Both the position numbers and the translations under genes were made by a program. This document shows, one piece after another, positions 16,577-24,481 of a stretch of DNA of 64,000 nt; within the stretch, counting starts at the first letter, position 1; each line of letters opens with the position of its first letter. This DNA is from Myxococcota bacterium (lineage in GTDB: Bacteria > Myxococcota_A > Polyangia > Polyangiales > Houyiibacteriaceae): positions 58,643 through 122,642 of the forward strand of contig JANQQS010000093.1 of NCBI GenBank assembly GCA_028284955.1. The letters run 5' to 3'. The notes beneath the pieces are model-generated. The model did no database searches, had not been told where the DNA came from, and saw only the letters and a list, made by a program, of their open reading frames with translations.

Positions 16577-17783
16577 TGCATCGCGCGCAATCTACGCCAG
16601 CTACACTGCACTGGCGTGGCTGTGTGGCGAAGGCGGATGTGAAACGTTTTTGTCGGAGTACCGGCACAAGCGATGGTTTCTTACGTCGGTGAAGCATCGC
16701 AGCGCGCTGCTGGATAGCAACAACATCGAAACGCTCGTGAGCACGCACCAAGCCTGGGGTTCGCCTGTGTTCGCAGCCAAACGAAGCAACCAGTCAGTCA
16801 CTCTGGAGCCTGCCACGGCGAGTGACACGCTTCATCAGCATATCCGCGATGGGTTCACTATCGTTCTCAAAGAAGTCGACCGCGAACATGCGAAACTCAG
16901 AGACTTATGTTGCCAGCTGGCGGTGGAGCTCGGGGCGCGCGTGAAAGCCAACGCCTACTATACGGGCGCCGAAACCACGGGGGTTCAACCCCACTGTGAC
17001 TATCACGACGTCTTCATCATCCAGCTAGCTGGAAAGAAAAGCTGGGATATTTTCGAAGATCCGGTGGACCACCCCGACGTAGGAAGCCGTTCTTTGCTCG
17101 AAGATCGATTGAGTCTAGGTGGCCGACGGATAGAAGACACGGTCACCCTTGAGCCGGGAAACGTGCTTTATGTGCCTCGCGGACACTTTCATCAAACCAA
17201 AACACTCGACGAAGCGTCCCTGCACATCACCGTGGGTTGTGACGAGTACTGCTATCATCATCTACTTTGTGAACTGGTCGAATCGGCCGCGCGCACCAAC
17301 ATCGAGTTCCGCCGGACCCTACCGGTGGGTTTCTTGAGCTTGGGACTCGATGATCAACAGGTTCGTGAAACCCTGCATGAACTGCTGCGTGACCTTATCG
17401 CGGATTCTGACCTGACCGCTCCCGTAAGAGCACTGCAAGCTCATATCGGACGCAAAGGGTTGGAAGCAACTTCGCGGAACTCGGAAACGCAAAATCCAAG
17501 ACTTGATATTGCCCTCGAGGACCGCCATGTAGCTCGGACGTCCGCGCTCATGGGTTTCGTAATTCGAAGAGACCGAAGTGCGGGGCTTCGCTTCGGTGAC
17601 GAAACGCTTTGGGCGCCCGCAAAAGCGGCGCTATTTATGCGGCACCTATGTACGATGGAGTCCGCCGAGTCTCGGTTGATTCGGTCCATTCCTAGAGGGG
17701 ATCTCAACGCCCGAGAACGAGATAGCTTGGTCAACGAGCTGGTCAGCATGGGCTTCCTTTCCCTTCACTCGGATGCCACATGA
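16563..17783 (+). CDS. JmjC/cupin_4-type 2-oxoglutarate, Fe(II) oxygenase
   Basis: The product is 406 residues from a GTG at 16563. A double-stranded beta-helix core carries HxD (His144, Asp146 in VQPHCDYHDVF) and the distal His210 in the YxPxGxxH signature (LYVPRGHFHQT). GKKSWDIFEDP follows the HxD as in ROX/YcfD-like protein hydroxylases. The C-terminal ~100 residues contain a winged-helix-like end (ESRLIRSIPRGDLNARERDS), also as in ROX proteins. Such enzymes hydroxylate amino-acid side chains in proteins. Here the nearest candidate substrates are peptides A and B. It overlaps the methyltransferase gene by 4 nt. The 2OG dependence is inferred from the family. Confidence 0.82.
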   Translation: MDRTDASRAIYASYTALAWLCGEGGCETFLSEYRHKRWFLTSVKHRSALLDSNNIETLVSTHQAWGSPVFAAKRSNQSVTLEPATASDTLHQHIRDGFTIVLKEVDREHAKLRDLCCQLAVELGARVKANAYYTGAETTGVQPHCDYHDVFIIQLAGKKSWDIFEDPVDHPDVGSRSLLEDRLSLGGRRIEDTVTLEPGNVLYVPRGHFHQTKTLDEASLHITVGCDEYCYHHLLCELVESAARTNIEFRRTLPVGFLSLGLDDQQVRETLHELLRDLIADSDLTAPVRALQAHIGRKGLEATSRNSETQNPRLDIALEDRHVARTSALMGFVIRRDRSAGLRFGDETLWAPAKAALFMRHLCTMESAESRLIRSIPRGDLNARERDSLVNELVSMGFLSLHSDAT

Positions 17784-18451
17784 ACCACGAATTTTGGAGA
17801 ACGGCTTGGGCGCGCGGGCAAGCTTCTCAAAGTCGTGGCTGCACCTCGCTTGAGCTCGAGTGGCTAACGGATCGCTTAGAAATCAACGAAACGTCCGTCG
17901 GGCTTTTTCCTTTTTGTGGCGCGGCTCCGGAAGTTGCTGAACTCTCAAAACGATGTGCGAAAATCGTTTGTGTAGACGTCGTAGAAGCGGCGGTCGAAAA
18001 AATGCTTCGAGGTATCGTGGCCTGTAACGCGCAAGTGCTCCGGAACGGGAATCTCAGAAGGGCATCGAATATCGAAATGTTCATCGAAGATTTCTTCACG
18101 TTCTCGTACGAAGAAAGATTTGATTGGGTGTTTGACGATGGGGGGTTCATTTCAGTCGATCCGTCCCGCCGAGCCCGATACCTTGACCATGTCGCAAGCC
18201 TTCTTCGCCCAGGAGGTCGAGCCTTCATCCGGGCGCTACATGCCTCGTATTGCCGTCCGCCTAGAGTGCCTCCTTTTTTGATAGAGAAATCCGAATTTCG
18301 CGAGTTGGTTCACGAAGCTTGGCGAGCCAGAGTCGGCCATGAGGATATGATCAACCGCGAGTTCAGAAGCGAATGGACCTACGCGGGCGCCGAATCGGTC
18401 ACTCGGACGAGCTGGTTGCTAGAAAGAAAGTCAATGGCCAAGCGCAGATGA
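17780..18451 (+). CDS. TPMT-like SAM-dependent methyltransferase
   Basis: The product is 223 residues of the class I methyltransferase fold. It shows the thiopurine-methyltransferase pattern: FWRTAWARGQ at the start, the SAM loop GLFPFCGAAPE (residues 41-51), Asp66 after a hydrophobic strand (KIVCVDVVEA), and DDGGFISVDPSRRARYLDH matching the DRGALxxINPxxRxxY block of TPMT. TPMT-type enzymes often methylate sulfur, selenium or halide. With Cys-bearing peptides in the same operon, S-methylation is an attractive but untested role. The start overlaps the JmjC stop (ATGA). The 3' end overlaps the convergent folA by 21 bp, so the operon ends here. Confidence 0.75.
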   Translation: MNHEFWRTAWARGQASQSRGCTSLELEWLTDRLEINETSVGLFPFCGAAPEVAELSKRCAKIVCVDVVEAAVEKMLRGIVACNAQVLRNGNLRRASNIEMFIEDFFTFSYEERFDWVFDDGGFISVDPSRRARYLDHVASLLRPGGRAFIRALHASYCRPPRVPPFLIEKSEFRELVHEAWRARVGHEDMINREFRSEWTYAGAESVTRTSWLLERKSMAKRR

Positions 18452-19000
18452 ACTATCCTTGCGCTCCCATTCGGAGAACGTCAGCCTCGGATCCTGTCCG
18501 GCATTTTCTTTGACCTGTTTGAATTCGCTCCGATCAAACGAAGGGAAAAACGTATCGGCATTCTCCACCTTGAGATCGACCTCGGTGAGGTAGAGGTGGG
18601 TAACCACAGGTAGCGCTTCTTGATACGCGCTCGCCCCTCCCACCACCATCGGCATTTTGTCGTATTCCGCTCGTGCAACGGTGAGTGCTTCATCGAAGCT
18701 CGCAGCGACTTTGCATCCCTCAATGGTCAACTCGGGGTTGCGCGAAATAACAATCGTGGGGCGACCAGGAAGCGGCCGGCCGATGGAGTCATAAGTCTTG
18801 CGTCCCATCAGCAAGGGATGCCCCATCGTCACGTTCTTGAAGTGGCGCAAATCCTCCCCGAAGTGCCACGGCAGCGCGCCTCCACGGCCGATAACGCGAT
18901 CTTGGTTCATCGCAACCACCAAACCAAGTTGTTTCTTCGGCAACGTCGGCACGCTCACTTCCTCCTTGGGAAGGGTAGACAGCATATGTCGGTGCTGCAA
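18431..19000 (-). CDS. folA: Dihydrofolate reductase
   Basis: DHFR regenerates tetrahydrofolate using NADPH. The product is 189 residues, including an N-terminal extension of about 25 before the conserved start LGLVVAMNQDRVIGRGGALP. Family motifs follow: WHFGEDLRHFK (equivalent of the active-site acidic residue region), MGRKTYDSIGRPLPGR, and MVVGGASAYQEALP. The ATG at 18985 is an alternative start. It lies downstream of thyA with a 15-bp gap, forming the usual thyA-folA pair, which couples dTMP synthesis to folate recycling. Confidence 0.95.
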   Translation of the reverse strand: MQHRHMLSTLPKEEVSVPTLPKKQLGLVVAMNQDRVIGRGGALPWHFGEDLRHFKNVTMGHPLLMGRKTYDSIGRPLPGRPTIVISRNPELTIEGCKVAASFDEALTVARAEYDKMPMVVGGASAYQEALPVVTHLYLTEVDLKVENADTFFPSFDRSEFKQVKENAGQDPRLTFSEWERKDSSSALGH

Positions 19001-19015
19001 TTGCCGTACCCCCAG

Positions 19016-19861
19016 CTAAACAGCTACCGGCGCCTTAATGCGCGGATGCGGGTCATAGCCTTCGAGCTGAATGTGCTCGTACCGAAACTCAAATAGATCG
19101 CGGACCGATGGGTCGAGCGTCAGCTTGGGCAAGGGCCGCGGCTCGCGGGTGAGCTGCAAGCGCGCCTGCTCGATGTGGTTACGATACAAATGCACGTCTC
19201 CGAACGTGTGCACGAAGTGTCCCGGCCGCAAATCGGTCACCTGGGCGACCATCATGGTGAGCAACGCGTAACTCGCGATATTGAAGGGCACACCCAGAAA
19301 CACATCCGCGCTGCGCTGATAAAGCTGGCAGCTGAGCCGGCGGTCGTGCACGTAAAACTGAAAGAGGGTGTGGCAGGGGGGAAGCGCGACCTGGTCGGCT
19401 TCGCGCGGGTTCCATCCCGTCACGAGCAAGCGGCGACTGTGAGGGCGCTCGCGAATTTCTTCTACCAAGCGCGCAATCTGGTCGACACCATCACGACGAT
19501 AGCCATGACCCGCGCTTTGCTGGGTCGCACCGAAGTTCCGCCACTGGTGGCCGTACACCGGGCCGAGATCTCCTGGCTCGCGGCCGAAGCGGCGCGTTTT
19601 CTCCTCAGTCGCCCACTCATCCCAAATCGACACTCCCGCTTCTTGCAGCGAAGCGACGTGGGTTTCGCCGCGCAAAAACCACAGCAGCTCGTGCACGATG
19701 GATTTCAAATGAACTTTCTTGGTGGTGAGCAAAGGAAACCCCTCCGCCAAATCCACCCGCATCTGATACCCAAACACGCTCAGCGTTCCCGTCCCCGTCC
19801 GATCCTCTCGGGTTACGCCTTGCTCCAGTACATGCCGCAACAGCTCCAAATACGCCTGCAT
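19016..19861 (-). CDS. thyA: Thymidylate synthase
   Basis: ThyA converts dUMP to dTMP with methylene-tetrahydrofolate. The product is 281 residues. Diagnostic segments are [16 protein letters not shown] (phosphate binding), the catalytic Cys in [32 protein letters not shown], and the [15 protein letters not shown] and PxIKAPVAV C-terminus. Length and motifs are complete. It is the first gene of the thyA-folA pair. Its upstream region is the low-complexity tract at 19875-20160, so its promoter must lie in or beyond unusual repetitive DNA. Confidence 0.97.
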   Translation of the reverse strand: MQAYLELLRHVLEQGVTREDRTGTGTLSVFGYQMRVDLAEGFPLLTTKKVHLKSIVHELLWFLRGETHVASLQEAGVSIWDEWATEEKTRRFGREPGDLGPVYGHQWRNFGATQQSAGHGYRRDGVDQIARLVEEIRERPHSRRLLVTGWNPREADQVALPPCHTLFQFYVHDRRLSCQLYQRSADVFLGVPFNIASYALLTMMVAQVTDLRPGHFVHTFGDVHLYRNHIEQARLQLTREPRPLPKLTLDPSVRDLFEFRYEHIQLEGYDPHPRIKAPVAV

Positions 19862-19874
19862 TCCGCCCAGTGTG

Positions 19875-20160
19875 CCTCAAACCCGCGACGGAGCAATCGC
19901 CGGTGCGGAAACCGGTGCAGACGCAGATTCTACGTCGGATAGTCGGAGGGCCGACGCTGTCGCAGAAGCTGACACGGACGCAGAGACCGACGCTGACACG
20001 GAGACCGACGCCGACGCCGAATCAGATTCAGGAGCATATTCAGATTCAGGATCGGAGTCGGGGTCGGGACCAGGTTCGGGATCGGCGTCAGGGTCAGGTT
20101 CGGCTTCAGGGTCAGGTTCGGCTTCAGGGTCGGGTTCGGCTTCAGGGTCGGGTTCGTAAC
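19875..20160. repeat. Hexamer-type tract with 18-bp tandem repeats
   Basis: The stretch upstream of thyA is made of imperfect 6-nt units (GACGCN, GATTCA, GGTTCG). It ends in three and a third copies of an 18-bp unit (GGTTCGGCTTCAGGGTCA) at 20097-20156. The + strand could encode 95 residues of Asp/Ala/Glu then Ser/Gly repeats, and the minus strand Asp/Pro/Glu/Ala repeats. Neither has non-repetitive sequence, so I treat it as non-coding repeat DNA. A similar tract is at 3430-3690. From 20160 to 20301 I see only short repeats: GGTTGATT twice, and ACTGCT/AGCAGT at 20255-20270, possibly a decayed family B end. Confidence 0.65.
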
Positions 20161-20301
20161 CACGATTCGGAGTCAGCCACGAATGGCCGTTCAAACTACA
20201 CACAACCAGACGATGGCAATGGGTCGAATAGGTTGATTTGAACGGTCAAAAGGCTACTGCTCCATAGCAGTGATCAGATTGGTTGATTGAAAGGTTGAGG
20301 T

Positions 20302-20436
20302 GCATCCCATAGAGCAGTGGAATTTTGGTCAGAGCGCGAGCGCCCCGGCAGCGCAGGCCAGCCGACGTACGTCGGGTACTTCGGCTGGCCGAGCAGGGGA
20401 GGAAAGCCGCGCTCTGGCCAAAAGGCCACTGCTCTA
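20302..20436 (-). repeat. Family B element, copy 2
   Basis: Read on the minus strand, the element starts with TAGAGCAG at 20436 and ends at GCTCTATGGGATGC (20302), as in copy 1. The terminal inverted repeats (AGAGCAGTGGCCTTTTGGCC against the complement of ATTTTGGTCAGAGC) are conserved. The central hairpin has perfect 10-bp arms (GGCCAGCCGA and TCGGCTGGCC at 20356-20365/20381-20390) with an inner GTAC/GTAC stem. Both stems differ from copy 1 by compensating changes. The first three bases are the TAG stop of the MCE protein gene. Confidence 0.8.
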
Positions 20437-21567
20437 GTCTTGGACGTCGATGCGTTCGGTCGCCTCATCCCTCCGAATGGAGTAGCGAATCAGCGCTCTG
20501 AGGATTTCGTTTCGCTGCAGGTCGCCAACCAAACGTTTGACGTCTTCGTAGATCGACGGGTCGGAAATCAATCCCCCGATCGTGCCTCGGCCGGCGCGCA
20601 TCTCTGAGGTCATATGGGCTACGTCGGCGCTCGCGTCGGTGAGGTTCTTGATCAAATCGTTCGCGGCGTCCGTATAGATCAAATCGTGCACGGTGCCGTC
20701 TCCCTCCCGGACGTCGCGCAGCAAGGTAGCGATCTCTTCTCCGGCTCGCCCCAAGCTCGCGACCGAGTCCACCGCTTCTGAACCGTAGATCAAGCGATGC
20801 GCGGAACCGTCGCCTTGCTGAATCTCGTTGCTGATCGCGCGGACGCTGCGCAGAGTTTGGGCGAGCTCGGTGCTCGTCGTTTGCAGATTTCTTAGCGTGG
20901 ATGCGAGCTGGTCGCCTACTTGGGGGTCCGTCATGAGTCGCTGAATGGCCCCGTCTCCGTTGGCCAGCATGCCGGTGACTTTGGCGAGGTTCCGTGCCGT
21001 TTCTTTAAGGTCGTGGGTGAGCTGTTGGTCGCTGAGCGGGTCCGTCGCACGGCGAAGATTTTTTGCCGTGCCTTGTACCTCATCGAGCGCGCTTCGCGCG
21101 GTTTCCATAAGGTCGGCGCCCGTGCTGGTAGGAAGCGGGCGCTCGGGATTCCACGCCGGGAGCGAGGAATCCCCTACCGTAATTTCGATGAGCTTGTCGC
21201 CCAACATGCCTTTTGTGCCGATCGAGGCCACGCTGGGCTCGGGCGCCGGTCGACCCGGCTCTGATTCTTGAGGCTGCTGGCTGCCGCGAATGAGTCGTTT
21301 GGCGCGGTTGATGATCTGAAACTCAACCCGAACCCGCCCGTCGTCACGAAACCGCACCGCATCGACGGTACCCACGGAGACACCGGCGACGCGCACCGGG
21401 CCTCCGGGACGCAACCCGCCGACGTCGTTGAAGTAAGCAAAGTAGGTTGTCTTGGACTTAAACACATTGCGTTGATTGCCGATGATGAACGCGAGCGCGC
21501 CGCCCACCACGATAGCCACCACCACAAACACCCCCACACGAAACTCAGTTCTCCGACTACGTGGCAT
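20434..21567 (-). CDS. MCE-family (MlaD-like) lipid-transport protein
   Basis: The product is 377 residues. One N-terminal transmembrane segment (VGVFVVVAIVVGGALAFII) anchors a periplasmic MCE domain (about residues 40-135: TTYFAYFNDVGGLRPGGPVR, with GTKGMLGDKLIEI). A long helical C-terminal region follows. It contains degenerate repeats (GDGSAHRLIYGS, GDGTVHDLIYTD, GRGTIGGLISDP), common in MCE proteins of this group. It would be the substrate-binding subunit of a phospholipid ABC transporter. The ATPase gene lies 10 bp upstream. The stop codon is provided by a family B element. Confidence 0.88.
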   Translation of the reverse strand: MPRSRRTEFRVGVFVVVAIVVGGALAFIIGNQRNVFKSKTTYFAYFNDVGGLRPGGPVRVAGVSVGTVDAVRFRDDGRVRVEFQIINRAKRLIRGSQQPQESEPGRPAPEPSVASIGTKGMLGDKLIEITVGDSSLPAWNPERPLPTSTGADLMETARSALDEVQGTAKNLRRATDPLSDQQLTHDLKETARNLAKVTGMLANGDGAIQRLMTDPQVGDQLASTLRNLQTTSTELAQTLRSVRAISNEIQQGDGSAHRLIYGSEAVDSVASLGRAGEEIATLLRDVREGDGTVHDLIYTDAANDLIKNLTDASADVAHMTSEMRAGRGTIGGLISDPSIYEDVKRLVGDLQRNEILRALIRYSIRRDEATERIDVQD

Positions 21568-21576
21568 AAACCGTGC

Positions 21577-22422
21577 TCACCTTCGCTCGCTGAAGTTCGG
21601 ATCTGTCGCTGGTGTACTCAGAGTGTCCTGAGATCGAGAAGGGGTCGCGTTTGGCTCAGTGGCATCCGGATCCGCGATATGTGGGTCCTGAGGGGCGTTG
21701 CCTTCGATGAAATCGCGCACCCGGCGATCCGTCGAGGCGCGCAGCTCCTCGCAGGTCCCTGAAAAAATCACACCGCCTTCATGAATCATCGCAATTCGAT
21801 CGCTGATCGCAAACGCGCTCGCCATATCGTGGGTCACCACCACCGACGTAGCGTGCAGCGTCTTTTTGAGATGCAAAATTAGGTGATTGATGCGCGTCAC
21901 GTTGATGGGGTCGAGACCGGTGGTCGGTTCGTCGTAAAGCAATACCGCGGGGCGCACCGCAATCGCCCGAGCAAGCCCGACGCGCTTCTTCATTCCGCCC
22001 GAGAGATCCGCCGGCCACATCGATTCGATGCCCGGCAAGCCCACATAAGCGAGCGATTCGCGGACCCGTTCGGAAATCTCCGCCTCGCTCATCTGATAGT
22101 GTTCGCGCAACCCGTAGGCGACGTTTTCGCGAACATCCAATGAATCGAAGAGCGCAGCCCCCTGGAACAGCATCCCCACCTGACGGCGCACCGCAGAAAA
22201 CTCTGCCTCGGTCAACGTTGTTACGTCTCGTCCTTGAAACTGAATGCTTCCGCGATCGACGGGGAGAAGGCCAATGAGCATTTTCAGCATGACGCTCTTG
22301 CCCTGACCGGAGCCCCCGATGATGGTGAGCGATTCGCCTTCGAAGACATCGAGATCGAGGTGTCGGTAGACCACCTTCGGGCCAAACGCCTTTTGCACAC
22401 CGCGAAATTCGATGAGCGCCAC
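21577..22422 (-). CDS. MlaF-like ABC transporter ATPase
   Basis: The product is 281 residues. It has Walker A GGSGQGKS, the Q-loop region QVGMLFQGAALFDSLDVREN, signature LSGGMKKRVGLARA and Walker B VLLYDEPTTGLDP with the H-loop in VVTHDMASAF. The GAALFDSLxVxENVAF-type Q-loop is diagnostic of MlaF. It energises lipid transport together with the MCE protein encoded 10 bp downstream. No MlaE-type permease gene is adjacent, because menB lies immediately upstream, so the permease must be elsewhere. The last ~35 residues are Pro/Thr/Asp-rich. Confidence 0.9.
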   Translation of the reverse strand: MALIEFRGVQKAFGPKVVYRHLDLDVFEGESLTIIGGSGQGKSVMLKMLIGLLPVDRGSIQFQGRDVTTLTEAEFSAVRRQVGMLFQGAALFDSLDVRENVAYGLREHYQMSEAEISERVRESLAYVGLPGIESMWPADLSGGMKKRVGLARAIAVRPAVLLYDEPTTGLDPINVTRINHLILHLKKTLHATSVVVTHDMASAFAISDRIAMIHEGGVIFSGTCEELRASTDRRVRDFIEGNAPQDPHIADPDATEPNATPSRSQDTLSTPATDPNFSERR

Positions 22423-22514
22423 GAGGCAAGTCTATCGCGCCTCACCAGGTTTGGGTACGCGCTTTGTCATCATCGCAAGCCATCATCGCAAAGCCGCCAG
22501 AAATATCAGTGAAA

Positions 22515-23444
22515 CTAGAAATGCCAAGGAAACCGGGTGAAGTCTGCTGCGCGTTTTTCGAGAAAAGAGTCTCTTCCTTCTTTCGCTTCGTCGGTTCCAT
22601 AGGCCAGCCGGGTCGCTTCGCCCGCGAATAGCTGCTGTCCCACCAGTCCGTCGTCCATCAGATTGAACGCGTATTTGAGCATACGCTGCGCGGTGGGGCT
22701 TTTCGCATTGATGTCCCGAGCCCACTCTAGCGCAACGTCTTCAAGCTCCGCATGGGGCACCGCAGCGTTGATGGCGCCCATTCGCTCCGCCTCCGTGGCG
22801 CTGTAGGCACGACCCAGAAAGAATATTTCGCGTGCTTTTTTCTGGCCAACTTGGCGCGCCAAGTACGCCGAGCCGTATCCCCCGTCAAAACTCGCCACGT
22901 CGGCATCGGTCTGTTTGAACATCGCGTGCTCCCGGCTCGCGAGCGTCAAATCACACACCACATGCAAACTGTGCCCACCACCCGCCGCCCATCCCGGAAC
23001 GACCGCGATCACCGGCTTGGGCATGAATCGAATAAGCCTCTGCACTTCCAGAATATGAAGGCGTCCGCCGCTGCCTCGCATTCCGCTACCTTGCGTCGGA
23101 GTCCCTGGTTCGTATTGGTACCCGTCGGCTCCCCGAATTCGCTGATCTCCACCGGAACAAAAAGCCCAGCCGCCGTCCCTAGGAGAAGGCCCATTGCCCG
23201 TAAGCAATACGCATCCGACATCTGACGAACATCGGGCGTGGTCGAGCGCGGTATACAGTTCGTCCACGGTTCGGGGTCGAAACGCGTTTCTTACCTCCGG
23301 ACGATCGATCGCCACGCGAACGGTTCCCTGTTCGTTTGCTCGGTGATACGTAATATCTTCGAACTGAAAAGCTTCGACCTCTGTCCAAAGGTCGGGTCGA
23401 AACAAATCACTCGGTGTGGACCGAGTTCGCGGTGGCGCGGTCAT
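22515..23444 (-). CDS. menB: 1,4-dihydroxy-2-naphthoyl-CoA synthase
   Basis: MenB closes the second ring in menaquinone synthesis, converting o-succinylbenzoyl-CoA to DHNA-CoA. The product is 309 residues of the crotonase fold. Signatures are the oxyanion-hole segment AFCSGGDQRIRGADGYQ, VVPGWAAGGGHSLHVVCDLT, KQTDADVASFDGGYGSAYLA and the C-terminus RFPWHF, close to the family-typical ending. The N-terminus is about 20 residues longer than in short forms. No other men gene is adjacent. Confidence 0.93.
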   Translation of the reverse strand: MTAPPRTRSTPSDLFRPDLWTEVEAFQFEDITYHRANEQGTVRVAIDRPEVRNAFRPRTVDELYTALDHARCSSDVGCVLLTGNGPSPRDGGWAFCSGGDQRIRGADGYQYEPGTPTQGSGMRGSGGRLHILEVQRLIRFMPKPVIAVVPGWAAGGGHSLHVVCDLTLASREHAMFKQTDADVASFDGGYGSAYLARQVGQKKAREIFFLGRAYSATEAERMGAINAAVPHAELEDVALEWARDINAKSPTAQRMLKYAFNLMDDGLVGQQLFAGEATRLAYGTDEAKEGRDSFLEKRAADFTRFPWHF

Positions 23445-23598
23445 CGCTTACTCCAGAATCGTAGATGGTCGTCGGCAACGTACGACAAGCCGAGCTCGAC
23501 GCAACCGCAGCCGGCCGCCTACACCCCTCGATTGCAGCGAGCGAACTTTGCCACGAAGAACGTTGTGATGCACAACGCGACGCGGCATCATCGTCCGG

Positions 23599-24372
23599 GT
23601 GAAACCTCGGCCGTCGCTCCCCGTGCTCCTCGATCGCGACCCCGCGGAACTGGTGGTGCACGATGAAGAAGAGCCGTGCCCCTATATCGAAAGCCAACGC
23701 GCGCGCATGCCCCTTCGGTTGCCGCTCCGCCCGATCAGCGCGTCGACGCTCGACAGCCGACTCGCGGCGGGCGATCGAAGACATGGTCGATTGCTCTACC
23801 AACCCTCTTGCCCGCATTGTCGCGCATGCGAGCCCATTCGAATTCCCGTCCGGGATTTCACGTTCGGGCGAGGTCATCGCCGCATAGTGCGACGCGCGGA
23901 GCCGGTGGTGACAACTGAAATTGGCCCGCCCATCGCCGATGCGGAGCGGGTGGCGCTCTACGAAAAACACAAACGCGAACGAAACTTATGTGCGCGGAGT
24001 GACGAGTGTATGGATTTGGTTCGCTATCGACGGTTCTTGGTTGAACATTGCTTCGCCGGGGGGCAGCGCGCTCCAGTGTTCGAAATGCGTCATTCGATCG
24101 AAGGCCGGTTGTGCGGCGTGGCCATCACGGATCGAGGTTCGCGAGCGCTTTCTGCTGTCTATTGCTACTACGATCCCGCTCACGCCAATCTCAGCCTGGG
24201 TACCTATTCCATTCTCAAACAAATCGAACTATGTGCTCATGGGTCGCTCGACTACTTGTACTTAGGGCTGTACGTAGCCAACAATCCTCACATGGCGTAC
24301 AAAGCTCGCTTCCTTCCCCACGAACGACTCATCGAGGGGACCTGGCAGCGATTCGAGCGCGCCGCCAGGTAA
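23599..24372 (+). CDS. bpt: Aspartate/glutamate leucyltransferase (Bpt)
   Basis: Bpt transfers Leu from leucyl-tRNA to proteins with N-terminal Asp or Glu, marking them for ClpSAP degradation. The product is 257 residues from a GTG at 23599. Family signatures are PCPYIESQRARMPLRLP, the CxxC-type GRLLYQPSCPHCRACEPIRI, the GTYSILKQIELC segment after YYDPAHANLSL, and the C-terminal YKARFLPHERL. It is divergent from menB, 154 bp away, so the promoter region is shared. Confidence 0.92.
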   Translation: MKPRPSLPVLLDRDPAELVVHDEEEPCPYIESQRARMPLRLPLRPISASTLDSRLAAGDRRHGRLLYQPSCPHCRACEPIRIPVRDFTFGRGHRRIVRRAEPVVTTEIGPPIADAERVALYEKHKRERNLCARSDECMDLVRYRRFLVEHCFAGGQRAPVFEMRHSIEGRLCGVAITDRGSRALSAVYCYYDPAHANLSLGTYSILKQIELCAHGSLDYLYLGLYVANNPHMAYKARFLPHERLIEGTWQRFERAAR

Positions 24373-24379
24373 CTACGCA

Positions 24380-24480
24380 CGGGTTAGTCGGGCACGAGTG
24401 AATGGGCACGGGTTAGTGGGGCACGGGTTGAATGGGCCTGGTTTGAACACACATGGTTTGAACACATATGGTTGAACATA
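24380..24480 (+). repeat. Short imperfect tandem repeats upstream of a lipoprotein gene
   Basis: The gap contains about three copies of GGGCACGGGTTAGT-like sequence (24380-24430), then three copies of CATGGTTTGAACACA-like sequence (24440-24480). The last unit runs into the ATG of the next gene. No ribosome-binding site is evident among them. Confidence 0.5.
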
Positions 24481-24481
24481 C

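Larger units (their letters stand above)
15358..18451 (+). other. Candidate peptide natural-product (RiPP) cassette
   Basis: Five co-directional genes are grouped here: peptides A and B, the GRDP-like protein, the JmjC oxygenase and the TPMT-like methyltransferase. The three enzyme-type genes overlap each other by 14 and 4 nt. No dedicated transporter, C39 or S8 peptidase, YcaO, radical SAM or lanthionine enzyme is present in the window. Flanking genes (an S41 protease upstream, folA/thyA downstream) look like ordinary chromosome. I do not recognise this gene combination as a named RiPP class. Confidence 0.6.

Noticed and set aside
19872..20159. 95-residue + strand ORF of Asp/Ala/Glu and Ser/Gly repeats
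   Set aside because: It is entirely low complexity, several frames on both strands are equally open, and no ribosome-binding site or unique sequence supports translation.
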